DNA of 64,000 nt, from positions 16,715,351-16,779,350 of the forward strand of contig NC_065544.1 of NCBI RefSeq assembly GCF_932294415.1, read 5' to 3'. Below the pieces are notes generated by a model. The model ran no database searches. It was given only the letters and a program-made list of their open reading frames with translations, and was not told the DNA's origin. Made by a program: the position numbers and the translations under genes. Of this stretch, positions 11,656-27,824 are shown piece after piece. Every line of letters starts with the position of its first letter. Within the stretch, counting starts at the first letter, position 1. The DNA comes from Quercus robur. Its lineage: Eukaryota > Streptophyta > Magnoliopsida > Fagales > Fagaceae.

Positions 11656-11900
11656 TGCTGTGGCAGCAACACACCCTTTCTCATCCCTGTATTTGATGCT
11701 TTATATTTGAGGGGATGACACTCAACGCTGAATAGCCATGCTATTGTACCTAGGCCTATATAATAAACAATAAAATATAACATCACATCAGTAACACACT
11801 TTCTCAGCCCTATATTTGAGGGGATGACTCTCAACATTTATCAACCAAGGGATTATACCTAGGCCTGTAGAATAAACGATAATGTAACATCCAATTAATA
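11656..11900. repeat. Imperfect tandem duplication, about 120-bp unit
   Basis: Two units share TATTTGAGGGGATGAC, CTCAAC, ACCTAGGCCT and AATAAAC in the same order. Unit one lies at about 11680-11790 and unit two at about 11800-11900. It opens short minus-strand frames that look incidental. Confidence 0.65.
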
Positions 11901-12295
11901 TGATTGAAAATAGAATCAAGATTTCCATCATTTTTTCCTGTTTAATAAAATACAAGATAGACCCAAGCCCCAAAATATCCAACCTGAGAAAGGTAAGATA
12001 ACCAAAATAATCCCAAAACTATTAAAATGACCAAAATACCCTTAAACTGTTGAAAATGACCCAAATACGGCTAAAAACTCAAAAATGAATAAGTAAAAAA
12101 GGTGAAATATTCACACACATCACCCTAGTGTCACACATTTCAAACAAATACAACATATTTTGCCGGGCAAACTTCCAAGGGTTCGAGTAAGTGAATCTCA
12201 AATACCAAGGGTTCGATAGAAACTCACGACCTGTAACAATAACCATAACAATAACATTTTTACTTTTTTATTTTATATTGACATTAAAACCAAGG

Positions 12296-12800
12296 CAAAA
12301 ATACATTTTTGGTCCCTATGTTTTGACCCAATTTCCATTTCGGTCACTACTTTTTAATTTTACCACATTTAGTTCCTAAAATCAAAAATCATTCTAATTT
12401 TGGTCCCTATTATCATCTCATAAGCGGAAATAATCAATGTGGCAGACGAAGTCCCTATGTTTTGACCCAATTTCCATTTTGGTCACTACTTTTTAATTTT
12501 ACCACATTTAGTTCCTAAAATCAAAAATCATTCTAATTTTGGTACCTACTATCATCTCATAAATGGAAATAATCTATGTGGCAGACGAAGTACACCATTA
12601 ATACACTAAATGCTAACGAGGTCATTAAAGTAATAATAAAAAATTTTATTTGGCATTTAAAATATGCCACATCAAATCCACTTCAGCTTCTAAATATAAA
12701 AAATTAATTTATCAATTTTAAATAAATAAAAAAGGAAAAAAAAAACATAATTAAAAACCAAAAATCACATGAATTGAGATTTAGGTATATCTTGAAAAAG
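12296..12800. mobile_element. Mutator-like terminal-repeat fragment with an internally duplicated 141-bp unit
   Basis: Begins GCAAAAATACATTTTTGGTC, a style of terminus shared with the elements at 29.4 and 32.4 kb (ATTTTTGGTCCC, CATTTTGGTCAC, AATGTGGCAGA). The block from about 12311 to 12451 is repeated almost exactly at 12452-12590. Downstream TAAAATATGCCACATCAAATCC and poly-A-rich sequence match the subterminal region of those elements. No opposite inverted terminus was found within a few kb, so this is a fragment. Confidence 0.55.
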
Positions 12801-13479
12801 TATAGACAAGAACACAAACTCTGAAAATTCAAAGAAGATTGCTACGTCCACAATAATTTCACAAGTTAGTTGTTATTAGTTCTAGTTTTAATTTATCACT
12901 TAAATTACTTTTTCATTCACCTGTAACAGCCACTAACAACTTACCACTTAGAATTTGTTATAAAAATATTGTAAAAATATTATAAACATAGTATTTCTCA
13001 ACATAATTTCGGTAGAAATTTCTTTAAAAGGAAATATTTTGTTAACAAAATCAGGATATTAACTTATTTGTTGCATTTATACAGTAGTGCCATTTATACT
13101 AATATTTTAAGGTGTCATTTCAATAAAACAAAAAGGAGGTTAGTGTAATACATTTTTCCATAGCATGTTCGGTGTTGTTAGAATAGTAGGCTTTTCTAAT
13201 ATTCTCCCATAACATCAAAACAGTAAGCATATGATACATACTTTATACTCAATCTCGTAGGAGATAAATAAAGTTCATTTATCAACAAACAAAAAAAAAA
13301 AATAGAGAGTTCATATTGGAACGGCCGCGGAATTTGTTCATCTTCATCCACAGAGCACACCTCCCTTGTGTGTGTTTGTTTCTCAAAAAAAAAAAAAAAA
13401 AAAAGATAGAGCACCTCTGTCATTATAACTTGAAAAGGCAACTTCTCTAGTTATAGTTTATAAAGAAAAATGCTAGGAT
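12801..13479. other. Intergenic, nothing recognised
   Basis: AT-rich, with an 18-A run at about 13385-13403. No reading frame or repeat family is recognised. Confidence 0.5.
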
Positions 13480-13640
13480 CATAACTTTTATTACAAATTT
13501 TGCCACAACTTACTTATGTAGCAAATCATGAGTGGTGGAGTAAAAGTTGTGGGGCCAGATGGTTCTACAACTCCACTACTCACGACTTGCCATGTAAGCA
13601 AGTTGTGGTACTTGCCATGTAAGCAAATTGTGATAAAAGT
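13480..13640. mobile_element. Hairpin MITE, about 160 bp
   Basis: The left arm (ATAACTTTTATTACAAATTT...TGGTGGAGT) is the reverse complement of the right arm (ACTCCACTACTCACGACTT...GTGATAAAAGT), with a short loop around 13545-13560. The right arm carries a small CTTGCCATGTAAGCAA duplication. A related hairpin lies at 31404-31550. Confidence 0.7.
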
Positions 13641-15468
13641 ACTAAATTATCAGATAAAGTGACGCAACAAGATTAGTATAAAGTTAATGATCATGTTAGG
13701 CCATAAAATGTTGGGTGTGTGAAGATCGATCAATACCCAAGAGAGTATTTTCATTATGGATTGGGTATCGTATGTGTGGGTGCGGTACTTTTCCCACATT
13801 GGTTAGAAGTGAGCTATATTTAGTGTTTGTAAATTGTAAGTCATTGTCTGCCTTATTGTAGATTTTAAGATACGGGCTTATCACATTTTTGTTTGAAGGA
13901 AAAAATGAAAGAGAACGCTACACTTTCTCTACAGCCACATTCCATAAAGATTTCTTTTTCCAGAATTAGTTTTTTTTTGGTGTACTTTTCCAAAATTAGT
14001 TACAACGATGGGAAAGTCTCTGGACCCATCAAGCATTTTAAACATTAATGTATTAACAAATTTATTTTGTCGGCCTACCATTCTTTTGTTTAATATTGGA
14101 CTTCCTTTTGATTGAGTTCAATGTTGTGTTTATGTTTAAAATTCTTGGTGAAGATTTATTTCAAGTAGTCCCCTCTCTCACAAAGCAAGTCACATTGAAA
14201 AAATAAATGGATGTTAACAATGATGTTGCTTATAAATGAGTCACTCTTTCTTCTAGTAATATCTTTGAATGAAATTTTGGAGACATTACAAAATAAAATA
14301 GAAGAATATATTAGAAAATTTAAATATATTTATTTTATTAAATAATTTTCTGATGGATATTATTTATGATGTTATAAAATCGGCCATCATACCAAAAAAC
14401 TAAAACCACCCCCTTTTTCGATTATTTGTTTGTAAAACCTTGGGTTTTGACCCTCCATTACCTACTTTCCTTCTTGATTTTATCATTGTGTTAGCATAAA
14501 AGGCGATTATTAAAAGATAAGTTACAATTTAACCTCTCGTGGATTGACTTGAGTTCACAAAGGAAGGATTAAAATAAAATTGATAGGGTTCCATCCAAAT
14601 TAATATTATTTTGTGAACAAATTTAACCCCTCAACATTTGAATGTAAATTACAATTTACCGACTTGTAATCTAGGCCCATCATAATTTAGTTCACAAACT
14701 TTTTTAATTTCTAGTTTGGAATAAAATAATATCAGTAGAGTCAAATGCTCAAAACATGTGCAAATAAACAATAATTTTAGACAAACCCTAATGATTTCAT
14801 TTTATTCCAAATGAACAATTGAAAATTGGTAGACTAAATTGTGAAATCACCAAACCAAATTGGATAAATTTTAATTTGACTTATAAGATGCAAGTGAAAT
14901 GACATTGCTCACCCTCTAAATGTCACCCAATAGACACAAAAAGAACCAACTTGATGAGAACAGTCTCTTTTTCCATTAAATATTACTTTACATTATAAAG
15001 ACCATACATTAGAGGCTATACTACCCCAGCACAAGGACAAAACAATGAATTCATTGAATATAAAGCAAACGGAATAGAATCATCCTATGAGCCATTTTTT
15101 AAGCTCTCTTTACTTGTGCTTACTCCCAGGAGCACCCCTAGACAATACCGAGGTTTATAGATAACTAGATGACAATAAATTTAAAAATGCTTAAATATTT
15201 ATCAAAATAAATAAAGCCTCATGTCCCATCAACTTGTAATTGGCTACTCAAAACCATTTCTCCCATTTAATTCTATCCAGGGATATATAAATAAACAATT
15301 CCTAACTCTTTAAGTCCCCAAATGGAAAGCCTCTATTTATTAGCTCTTCTAGTTTTCAGGTCCAATCTTACAATGTTATGGGGAACATAAGTTATAGGCA
15401 TATCACACTCCAAAAATATCACCCAAAGAAGAGTCTTAAATATGATACGATTGAAAAACGGAAAAAGA
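13641..15468. other. Intergenic, nothing firmly recognised
   Basis: The segment 13670-13880 (TTTTCCCACATTGGTTAGAAGTG) has the flavour of a decayed LTR, but no boundaries can be set. The remainder up to the poly-G run is AT-rich with no coding signal. Confidence 0.4.
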
Positions 15469-15500
15469 GGGGGGGGGGGGGGGGGGGGGGGTGGGGGGGG
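15469..15500. repeat. Poly-G run beside the HINT gene 3' end
   Basis: More than 20 consecutive G residues, one T, then more G. It lies about 45 bp beyond the HINT stop codon, in what should be its 3' UTR (poly-C in the transcript). Length calls here are unreliable in most sequencing methods. Confidence 0.85.
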
Positions 15501-15544
15501 AGGTGGGGGTGGATGGTGAAGTTCTAAAGGACATTTTCCGATCT

Positions 15545-20480
<4,936 letters not shown>

Positions 20481-20757
20481 GGATTCTGAAGAAGGCGGGG
20501 ACAACTAAAGTAGACTGACAACAGAAATGAAAATTAATAGGCTAAAAACTGAAATTTATTTTAATAGTCTATCTTTATTTTTATTTGTGGATTATAATTA
20601 TCTCAACTAATAAAGTTTTTTATTGTTGTATAAGATATCTGGATTCAATCATTGTCTACACCAAAAATTGATTGGTATCTTAGTTTGATGATAAAGAACT
20701 ATCATCAGAAGCGTACATCATAGGTTAAAACTCTAAAAAAAAAACTTTATTTTTATT

Positions 20758-21030
20758 TTTGTTTAATTGAGTTTTTCAAATTTATTCAAGTTGTTTATCA
20801 AATTTTGCTAAAAACTTGTTCTTAAATATGCAATTAATTAATGAATTTTTTTTTAAAAAAAATCTCACATAAAAAAATTGATAATTAATGATAAATTTTT
20901 TATGTGAGAATTTTTTTTTATAAAAAATATTTTTTATTAATTAATTGCATACAGCAATTTCTTAATAAAATTGGGCCAAATACTTGAATTGAATAAATTT
21001 GAAATTTAAATAATTCAATTAAAGGAAAAT
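20758..21030. mobile_element. Foldback/hairpin element between HINT and the SRX pseudogene
   Basis: A long AT-rich inverted repeat. Left landmarks AAATTTATTCAAGTTG, TGCAATTAATTAATGAA and TCTCACATAAAAAA are mirrored by TTTTTTATGTGAGAA, TTAATTAATTGCATA and TTGAATTGAATAAATTTG. Arms are about 125 bp with a short loop near 20880-20895. It is absent from the equivalent place upstream of the intact SRX, so it inserted after that duplication or was lost there. Confidence 0.7.
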
Positions 21031-21369
21031 AAAGTTAGAAAATTAAATTAAAGTTAAATGATGCAATTTTCATTTTAGCCCTAGTTACACACATTATACC
21101 ACTTGTAAAATCATATTTTGAAAATATGATTTTTCAATTATACTTATGAAATGGTGAAAATAGGATTTGATTATTTTAGCAAATTGTGATTTCAAAAACA
21201 AGATTGCAGCCTGTGTGTGTGCACCATGCACACACCATGTGTACGATAATCATAGAAATATCTGATTGGTCCTTATAATTATTCCTCACTTTGTAATGTT
21301 TCTATATCTCTTCACAAAACAAGAGGACAACCACAATTTAAACATAACAAACCCAAAAAAAAAATAAAA

Positions 21370-21703
21370 ATGGCGAACTTTGTATTGCAATTCCCAAAGA
21401 CCCTGAGAACCTTCCTTATTCCTGCTTCATCTAACGGTACAAACATATTGATATAACAATACCTTTATTCTTTTGTCGTTTTAGTGTATGAGTATGAATG
21501 CTCTGATTCTCTCTGTTTTTTTTTTTTTTTTTAATTATGATTTCTAAAATGGTTTGCAGTGCAGGAGGGGCATCGAGAATGGGTCCAAGTGTGGAGGGAA
21601 TGGGGGCCTAGTGATAGTGGAGCTGCCTCTTGATAAGATAAGAAGGCCATTGATGTGAACCAGAGCTATTGATCCTCACAAAGTTAAGGAACTCATGGAT
21701 AGT
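21370..21703 (+). pseudogene. Truncated sulfiredoxin pseudogene (exon 1, intron 1, part of exon 2)
   Basis: Exon 1 (21370-21436, ATG to CTAACG) matches the SRX exon at 34270 almost base for base, as do about 80 bp of 5' flank and intron 1. Exon 2 resumes after TGCAG but has lost bases around CATCGAGAATGGG compared with CATCGGTGAGTGGG, giving a frameshift that soon meets TAG; a second lesion changes an AGA codon to TGA. Homology ends at GGATAGT near 21703. The remaining exons, including the catalytic-Cys exon, are missing. It cannot make a sulfiredoxin. Confidence 0.92.
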
Positions 21704-22794
21704 TTCGACAGAAACTATAATGACCTGTTACAATAATCATATAACAATTTTTATATTTTCATGTTGACATAAAAACCAAATCTCCACCTAACAATGTATA
21801 GATGTGCTTAGTAAAACCCTTAGAACATATCCAACGAGTTTTTTAGACGGCCCTAGAAATCATAATTTCTTGAATCTAAAAATTATGAAATCTCTGTCAT
21901 TATCCGAGTCTATAATTTTGTTAATGAACTTCATAACTCTCTCTTGGGCCTTCCCCTTTAAAAGTTTCCTTACCTTTTGGATTACATGAAAATAGTCTAG
22001 TCACCTCTACATGTGCTAGTTCTCTCTTTGAAGTTGATCAAGTACCATAGTTGAGTCCTCTCTAGATGACTCGACTTAATGTGCTTTTGAAACTCTCAAC
22101 CCTTTTCTCATATAGCTTTGACCATGATGGTCCTTCCTTGGATTCTATCATAATGTTAGTTGTAGTCAATTGACCAAGATGGTTCTTCTATGGATTCTAT
22201 CACATTGTTGGTTGTAGTCAATTGTCTACGTTCATTGATCATGGCTTTTTGTTTCTTTTGTTGAATTGTTGTTTTATTTGAAGTGTAGTTAGTGATTGAA
22301 TTTTTATTTTTATTTTTATTTTTGTAGATTGGTTTCCATTAAAAGTTGAAGGGAAGTGTTGGATTTTTTTTTCATGGGTTTCAATGAAGTTGTGAGTAAG
22401 AAAGAGTAGTACGAGAATTGGGGATTTTCAAGTATTGTTATTGTCATTAAGAGCATTAATGTTTGAATGTTGGTTATCTTCCTTAAAAGATGCAAACTTC
22501 AAAAGTTCTCTTTTGGGAAGGGTATGCATATAGATTTTATCGCAGGCAGTTGGATTTATTGTAACTTCCTACTTGCTTACATATGCCAGCTAGCAAGTTC
22601 TTCTGAAGTTAATCAAAATACCGTAGCCTTCGTTGAATACTTGCCATGGCGCAATAGAATGGAAGCAAAATCCGTTGTATATCATGTCACTTTTGGCCCT
22701 TGATTTTATAACACTTTGAACATTTCTATTATGTATCATTTATAGCCTAGTTTCATTGGAAACCTTCAATATTTTTATGATACTTTCGTTAGCA
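21704..22794. other. Intergenic with a 52-bp tandem duplication
   Basis: 21704-21780 resembles 12210-12290 (TCGA-AGAAACT, GACCTGT-ACAATAA, TTGACAT-AAAACCAA). Two 52-bp units at 22120-22171 and 22172-22223 share GGATTCTATCA and GTTGTAGTCAATTG. A 78-codon plus frame at 22467-22703 shows no recognisable domain and I do not call it a gene. Confidence 0.45.
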
Positions 22795-23240
22795 GATTAT
22801 GAATTGGTAGAGACAGCCTTTTCTTTGCTCAATCTTTTTTTTTTTTTTTTGGTAAAGATTGAGGTATTAAAAAGTTGTACATATTCTAATAAGTTAACCG
22901 AAAAAGACTAATCCAAACTAATTGGACACAACCATTATGTCATGGTAGTGATAGTAAATCAATTTTACCAATATGGAACTTAATTTGAGCAAACTCATAA
23001 TTAATTAATCAGTAGTAACAGGTAGTGTATAAATAGTTGTAGTACTTAAACACTTCTTATTCTTTTATTGTTATTATTATTGTTATTGTTATTACTTTCT
23101 CAAATCAAATAGTCTACAATTCACTTACTTCTTATTTGCAAGTCGTTAAAGTATCTTAATCTGTCTTTTTCCGTTTCCGCTTTTGTTGTTGTTTTCTCGG
23201 AGTGCTCAATGAAACAAATTCTTCACATAGTCTAGTATGT
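22795..23240. repeat. Dispersed repeat, copy 2 (partner at 10390-10810)
   Basis: Same order of blocks as copy 1: GGTAGAGACAGCC, ATTCTAATAAGTTAAC, TGTATAAATAGTTGTAG and AAAGTATCTTAATCT. Divergence is moderate, with an expanded TTATTGTTATT run near 23065-23090. The TATAAATA at about 23028 is conserved. Confidence 0.6.
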
Positions 23241-23434
23241 GAATTTTGTTCACAAACAATATTCCCTAACGATTATGTTTTTATGTTATGCCCACAACAA
23301 TACTTTTTGTTTTGTTGTTCCCAAAAAATAAAAAGGGTAAACAACAATGCCACAGGTAAGTTCAAGGTTGTCTCTGACTTGGTTCATCTTGTCAAGTTTT
23401 CCTTAGGTGTGAATGAATCAATGTTGTTCTCATA

Positions 23435-24000
23435 TCTATACTATTAATAAGAGGATTCTCTTGTTTTGTCTTCAATTTTTGGCATACCAAAATATCCTCA
23501 TACAAATTCTAAAATAACAATTCCTTTTTCTTTTTTTTTACAAAAAAGCAAAAAATGTTAAAACAATAATACTATCTCACGTACAAAAGAAAGAAAAAAA
23601 GTTATTCTCACCACCCATTTGTATTCAAATGTTTGATTTCTATAGTTTTTTTTTTTTTTTAATTCTTTAAAACATTCCAAAATTTTTGTTATCCAAATTC
23701 TACGTAGTTATCACAAATCTCTATCCATCCATACTAACATATATCATCTTTCTTTTGTTTAAATCTTAAATTTTTTTACTTATCACAATTCTTATCCTAA
23801 TCAATAAATTCAAATGTCCTATTGAGTTTCAACTTCTTATTCTATCTTATTTTTAAACATAATTCCACGTTACCTTACCTCTTTCTTAAAAAAAAAAACA
23901 CACGGTTATATATTTATATCACTTTTAAACACTATAACACTAAACAAAAAATAAATAAATAAGCATTATTACACAAGTAAAGCGCGTGTGATGAGTCTAG
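23435..24000 (+). mobile_element. Short non-autonomous Helitron, 566 bp
   Basis: The 5' end TCTATACTATTAATAAGAGG is preceded by A (23434). The 3' end is CTAG, followed by T (24001). Plant Helitrons typically have a TC start, a CTRR end and insertion between A and T. Just before the end, TTACAC...GTGTGA brackets a GC-richer loop, as the expected terminal hairpin. There is no Rep/helicase coding capacity. Confidence 0.65.
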
Positions 24001-24011
24001 TGTAACAGCAA

Positions 24012-24824
24012 TGTAAGGGTATTGGGCCCAGGAGCTCATTATTTATGTATATATTGGGCCTGGGGCCCAATCTAAGGACGTGAAGTCATCCAAAGAGGAA
24101 TAAACATTGTTAGGGGAGTTTGTGTTGGTAAATGAAAAAGTTAGTTTTAGTCATAAGAGCCCATGATGGTGGTCCAAGGATGAATGCCTCCTCTGCTAAC
24201 CAAAGCTAAGGTCTGAAGGGGTGGTCTGCCATCTAGGAGAACATTCCAGGAAATTCTACTGATACGGATAAGTATTACAAAAACATAGGACATGGGGGAG
24301 TCCTAAAATATCTAAGGAGAAAGCGGCTACCACCGCATTGAATACTCTGCAGCTAACCCTTTGGCTGCATTAATGTGGAAGTGATATCTAAATAGTGGTT
24401 TTCACCCTTACAGCTATCGTACAAAAACTTTAGGAATGTGCTGATGGGACAAGTATCAATACCAACCATCTAGCATGCATGTGGAGGGTAAAGGTGAAAG
24501 GGAAAGAGAGTATAAAAGGAGGTGGCAATGAGAGAGGGGGATGGAGAAACGAAGGGAAAAGACTGTAACAACTAAGAATTGTATTTGTAATCAAACTTGA
24601 GAGAAATATATAAGAACTGATCTCCTCAGACTGTGTCGAGGACAATTTTCTTTAGTTTAAACTTGTCTATCTTCATTTTCTTGTCATCTTAATCCACTTT
24701 AGTGGTTATCTGATTCATTAAAGCCCAGATTTCCAATCTATTCTCTACAAATTTATTATTTTGGGTTTTTTGGGTCTTAAGTCCATTCACCTTTTGGGCT
24801 AAGGGTTCAAATCTGGTCCTCACA
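24012..24824 (+). repeat. 5' LTR (813 bp)
   Basis: The TG...CA ends, the TATA box TATAAAAG at 24511-24518 and the adjacent primer-binding site define it. Compared with its partner it more often has TG or CA where the other has CG (for example CCAAGGATG against CCGAGGATG). Confidence 0.9.
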
Positions 24825-24826
24825 AT

Positions 24827-24842
24827 TGGCGCCGTCTAGGAG
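24827..24842 (+). other. Primer-binding site of the LTR element
   Basis: TGGCGCCGTCTAGGAG, two bases after the LTR end. TGGCGCC is a common start for plant Ty3/gypsy primer-binding sites. Confidence 0.75.
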
Positions 24843-26470
24843 CTAATACAGAAGAAAGAAAGAAGACTTACCATAACCAGGTCACTCTTCAAGCCAAGGA
24901 AGACCTCATGCTGCCTCATGGATCTAAGGTCAGCCATGTCCATGGGCAGTAACAAGGAGTGCTCCATAGCATCAACAACATACCCAGTCGTGCCCTGTTG
25001 GAAGTCTCGAATGGAGACATCGCTAAGAAGAGGAGCTCCATCCAGCTCCATACGTGGGGCCCAGGCTAGGGCTGCAGCTTGTTGGTCACCCCTTCTTTCT
25101 CCCTCGTTGGTTGACCTTGTTTGCATCCCTCTACGCTGCTTGGCCTCCCTTTGAGGCTCAATTTCTTGGGAAGGGAGGGTTCTCCCAGTCTCTACCACTT
25201 CTTTGCCCTTTTTGTCCCTTTTCCTCTTGTGGTGAACTGGATCAACTCGGAGGGGTTGGGTGGGTGGAAGAGTGGGAAGCCTGGTCTGGGCTGCCTTCCC
25301 AGGTGCGTGTCCCCTAGGTTGAGATTCCAAAAGTTCTTGGAAGGTGGACCTCTGCTTGCACTGTATTCCCATCTCATCTGATGTGTTAGCAGCTTCTTGG
25401 TTATGGCTGGATTGGGATGAGGAAGAGAGTCCGAGGTCACCAGGAGAAGCTTTTGGGGACAAAGATTGGTTAAAGATATCAAACTCGTCCTCGAAGTTGG
25501 ACACTTCAACTACCTTTTCTTTTTTTCTTCTTCTCCCTTTGTGATGGCAGGATGAAAAGAAGTGGCCTCTTTGGCTGTATGCTGTGATGGTAGAGCTACC
25601 TTTGGAATGCCTTCTGGGATCAGACTGGAGACAAGAAAACCCGGAGCGGCAACTCTTATCTAGTGTAGACGAGGGTCTTTGCCTTTATGACGCACTTCGG
25701 CGCCTAGTAGCTTTTGGAAATGGGGGTGTAGTTGAGGATGAGGTGTGTTGCTCTAAACTGGCCTTCACTATGGACGAATACCTCGGCCTTTAGTATCTTG
25801 TTTAGACTTCTTTGATTGATAAGATTGAAGTTAGGCACAGCAGTGTTCTTATTTGCAAAACCATGGGGAAAAACAAAGAAACAACGTTAGCAAAAAACAG
25901 AAGTATTCAAAGGAAAAATCATATGCAGATGTTTAAACCTAGACCTAAGACCCCACCTAGTTTCCCCTCTCTCGTCAGGCAGGGGAGGCCATCGTGCTAC
26001 TCCTCTAACACGATCAGGAAATCTTTGTTTAGGCCCTTGTTGGAATCGAGGAGGCATTGGATAAGTCTAACTTCAAGGTACCTAGATTTTAGGTAATACC
26101 CCTGCCCTTTTAGGTGGTGGAGATTATAGATCCAGTTGACATCATGGTGGGTTAGCCCTAAGCCCATTCTCTCATTAAGAGCATCTACACTTCCTAAGAT
26201 TTTGAACATGTTTGGGGCGCATTGGGTTGGAGCTAACCTATGGGCCCTAAGGTAGTCCCTAGTGACAATGCTTATGGAAATCCTTATCCCACCCTTTATA
26301 AAGGCAATCATTGGGATTACCACTTCTCCCTCTTGCCTTTTTTCATGCCACTCTCCCTCCTTACAGTATCTAATGGCTACTCCTGAAGGGATCCTATACT
26401 AAGCTTTAAAGCTCTTCAAACCCTCCTCAGAGTCTACCAATTGAGCGAACCTACCCATTCCTAAGAGAGA
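24836..26470 (-). pseudogene. Decayed antisense gene inside the LTR element, resembling a plant gypsy-type transposon protein
   Basis: Opposite to LTR transcription, a minus-strand coding trace begins near 26470 (MGRFAQLVDSEEGLKSFKA, then a stop). It continues through 26323-25997, including IVTRDYLRAHRLAPTQCAPN and GLGLTHHDVNWIYNLHHLKG, which recall the 'putative gypsy type transposon' domain (PF04195-like; my recognition, not searched). Further fragments near 25800-25650 are broken by stops. A 222-codon stretch at 25504-24836 is open: acidic start (NFEDEFDIFNQSLSPK), a Gln/Ser/Pro-rich middle and a basic KRKRDKKGK. That start is not an ATG, so the segment is probably an internal exon. Overall the gene is disrupted. 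Confidence 0.55.
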
Positions 26471-27004
26471 CTTGGAGATACCAAGAAGATAATGAGAAGG
26501 AAGAAGAGCCGAGGAGGAAAAGACACAAAGAAAAAAAAAGTATATGGAAAAATAAAATGAAAGGGTTTATGAAGACTTACAGAAAGAAGAAAAGTATACT
26601 CGAACAGGCTTTAGGTATTTGTAAGGGCACAAGTGAGTTGAGGAAGTTTACAGATTCAGTGTATGTGCGCTAAAGTGAAATGAATGCTAAAGTGAGGTGA
26701 GTGATTGATTTGAGTGGTATTTATATTAAAGAGGGAGTTACAAGCGGGAAAATTCCCACTTGGTTCCTAGCAAAATCCTCAACCGTTGGATCCGCATCGC
26801 ACCGTAGAACGTGGGGGGGCAGAAAGCCGTAAAAATTTAATGAAGGCGCGTCTCGTATGCCGAAGAATCAGGAGTATGCCTTAGGCAGTTAAAAAGGCAC
26901 CTACATGATCTGAGGTGATGTGTGATGAGCACAAGGTAAGTATAGTGACATTGAAATCCTCATTTCTTCCAGAGGAGCCAGAACGAAGAATCTTGAAGGG
27001 CTAT

Positions 27005-27819
27005 TGTAAGGGTATTGGGCCTAGAAACTCATTATTTATGTATATATTGGGCCTGGGGCCAAATTTGAGGACGTGAAGCCGTCTGGGGAGGAGTAAACAT
27101 TGTCAGGAGAGTCTGTGTTGGTAAATGAAGAAGTTAGTTTTGGTCATAAGAGCCCATGAGAGTGGTCCGAGGATGAATGCCTCCTCGGCTAACCAAAGCC
27201 GAGGTCTGAAGGGGTGGTCTGCCGTCCAAGGGAACGTTCCAGGAAATTGCGCTGATACAAATAAGCATTACAGAAACATAGGATAGTGGGGAGTCCTAAA
27301 ATATCTAAGGAGAAAACCGCTACCATCACATTGAATGCTCTGCAGCTAACCCTCTGGCCACATTAATGTGGAAGTGATACCTGAATAGTGGTTTTCAGCC
27401 TTATAGCTACTGCACAAAAATTTCAGGAAGGTGCTGATGGGACAAATATCAACACCAACCATCTGGCTTGCACGTGGAAGGTAAAGATGAAAGGGGAAGA
27501 GAGTATAAAAGAAGAAGAAGGTAATGAGAGAAGGGGATGGAGAAACGAAGGGAAAAGACTGTAACAATCAAGAATTGTATTTGTAATCAAACTTGAGAGA
27601 AATATATAAGAACCGATCTCCTCAGACTGTGTCGAAGACGATTTTCTTTAGTTTAAACTTGTCTATCTTCATTCTCATGTTATCTGAATCCACTTTAGTA
27701 GTTATCTGATTCATTAAAGCCCAATTTTTCAACTCACTCTCTACAAATTCATTATTTTGAGTTTTTTAGGCCTAAGTCCATCCACCTTTTAGGCTAGGGA
27801 CTCAAATCTGGTCCTTACA
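27005..27819 (+). repeat. 3' LTR (815 bp)
   Basis: Partner of the LTR at 24012, with a TATA box at 27503-27510 (TATAAAAG) and end GGTCCTTACA. It retains more CpG sites than the 5' LTR. Confidence 0.9.
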
Positions 27820-27824
27820 AGCAA

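Larger units (their letters stand above)
24012..27819 (+). mobile_element. Complete LTR retrotransposon derivative, two LTRs and AGCAA target duplication
   Basis: The left LTR is 24012-24824 and the right LTR 27005-27819; both begin TGTAAGGGTATTGGGC and end in ACA. The flanks 24007-24011 and 27820-27824 are both AGCAA, an exact 5-bp target-site duplication. A gypsy-type primer-binding site (TGGCGCCGTCTAGGAG) begins at 24827, fixing plus orientation. The LTRs look roughly 10% different by eye, mostly transitions, so the insertion is not recent. The 2.2-kb interior has no protease, reverse transcriptase or integrase, making it non-autonomous. Its only coding traces are on the opposite strand. 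Confidence 0.93.

Noticed and set aside
22467-22703. 78-codon plus-strand frame
   Set aside because: No recognisable motif, no splice partners and typical chance length for this composition.
25054-25381. Plus-strand frames within the LTR element interior
   Set aside because: They oppose the better-supported minus-strand coding trace and show no domain.
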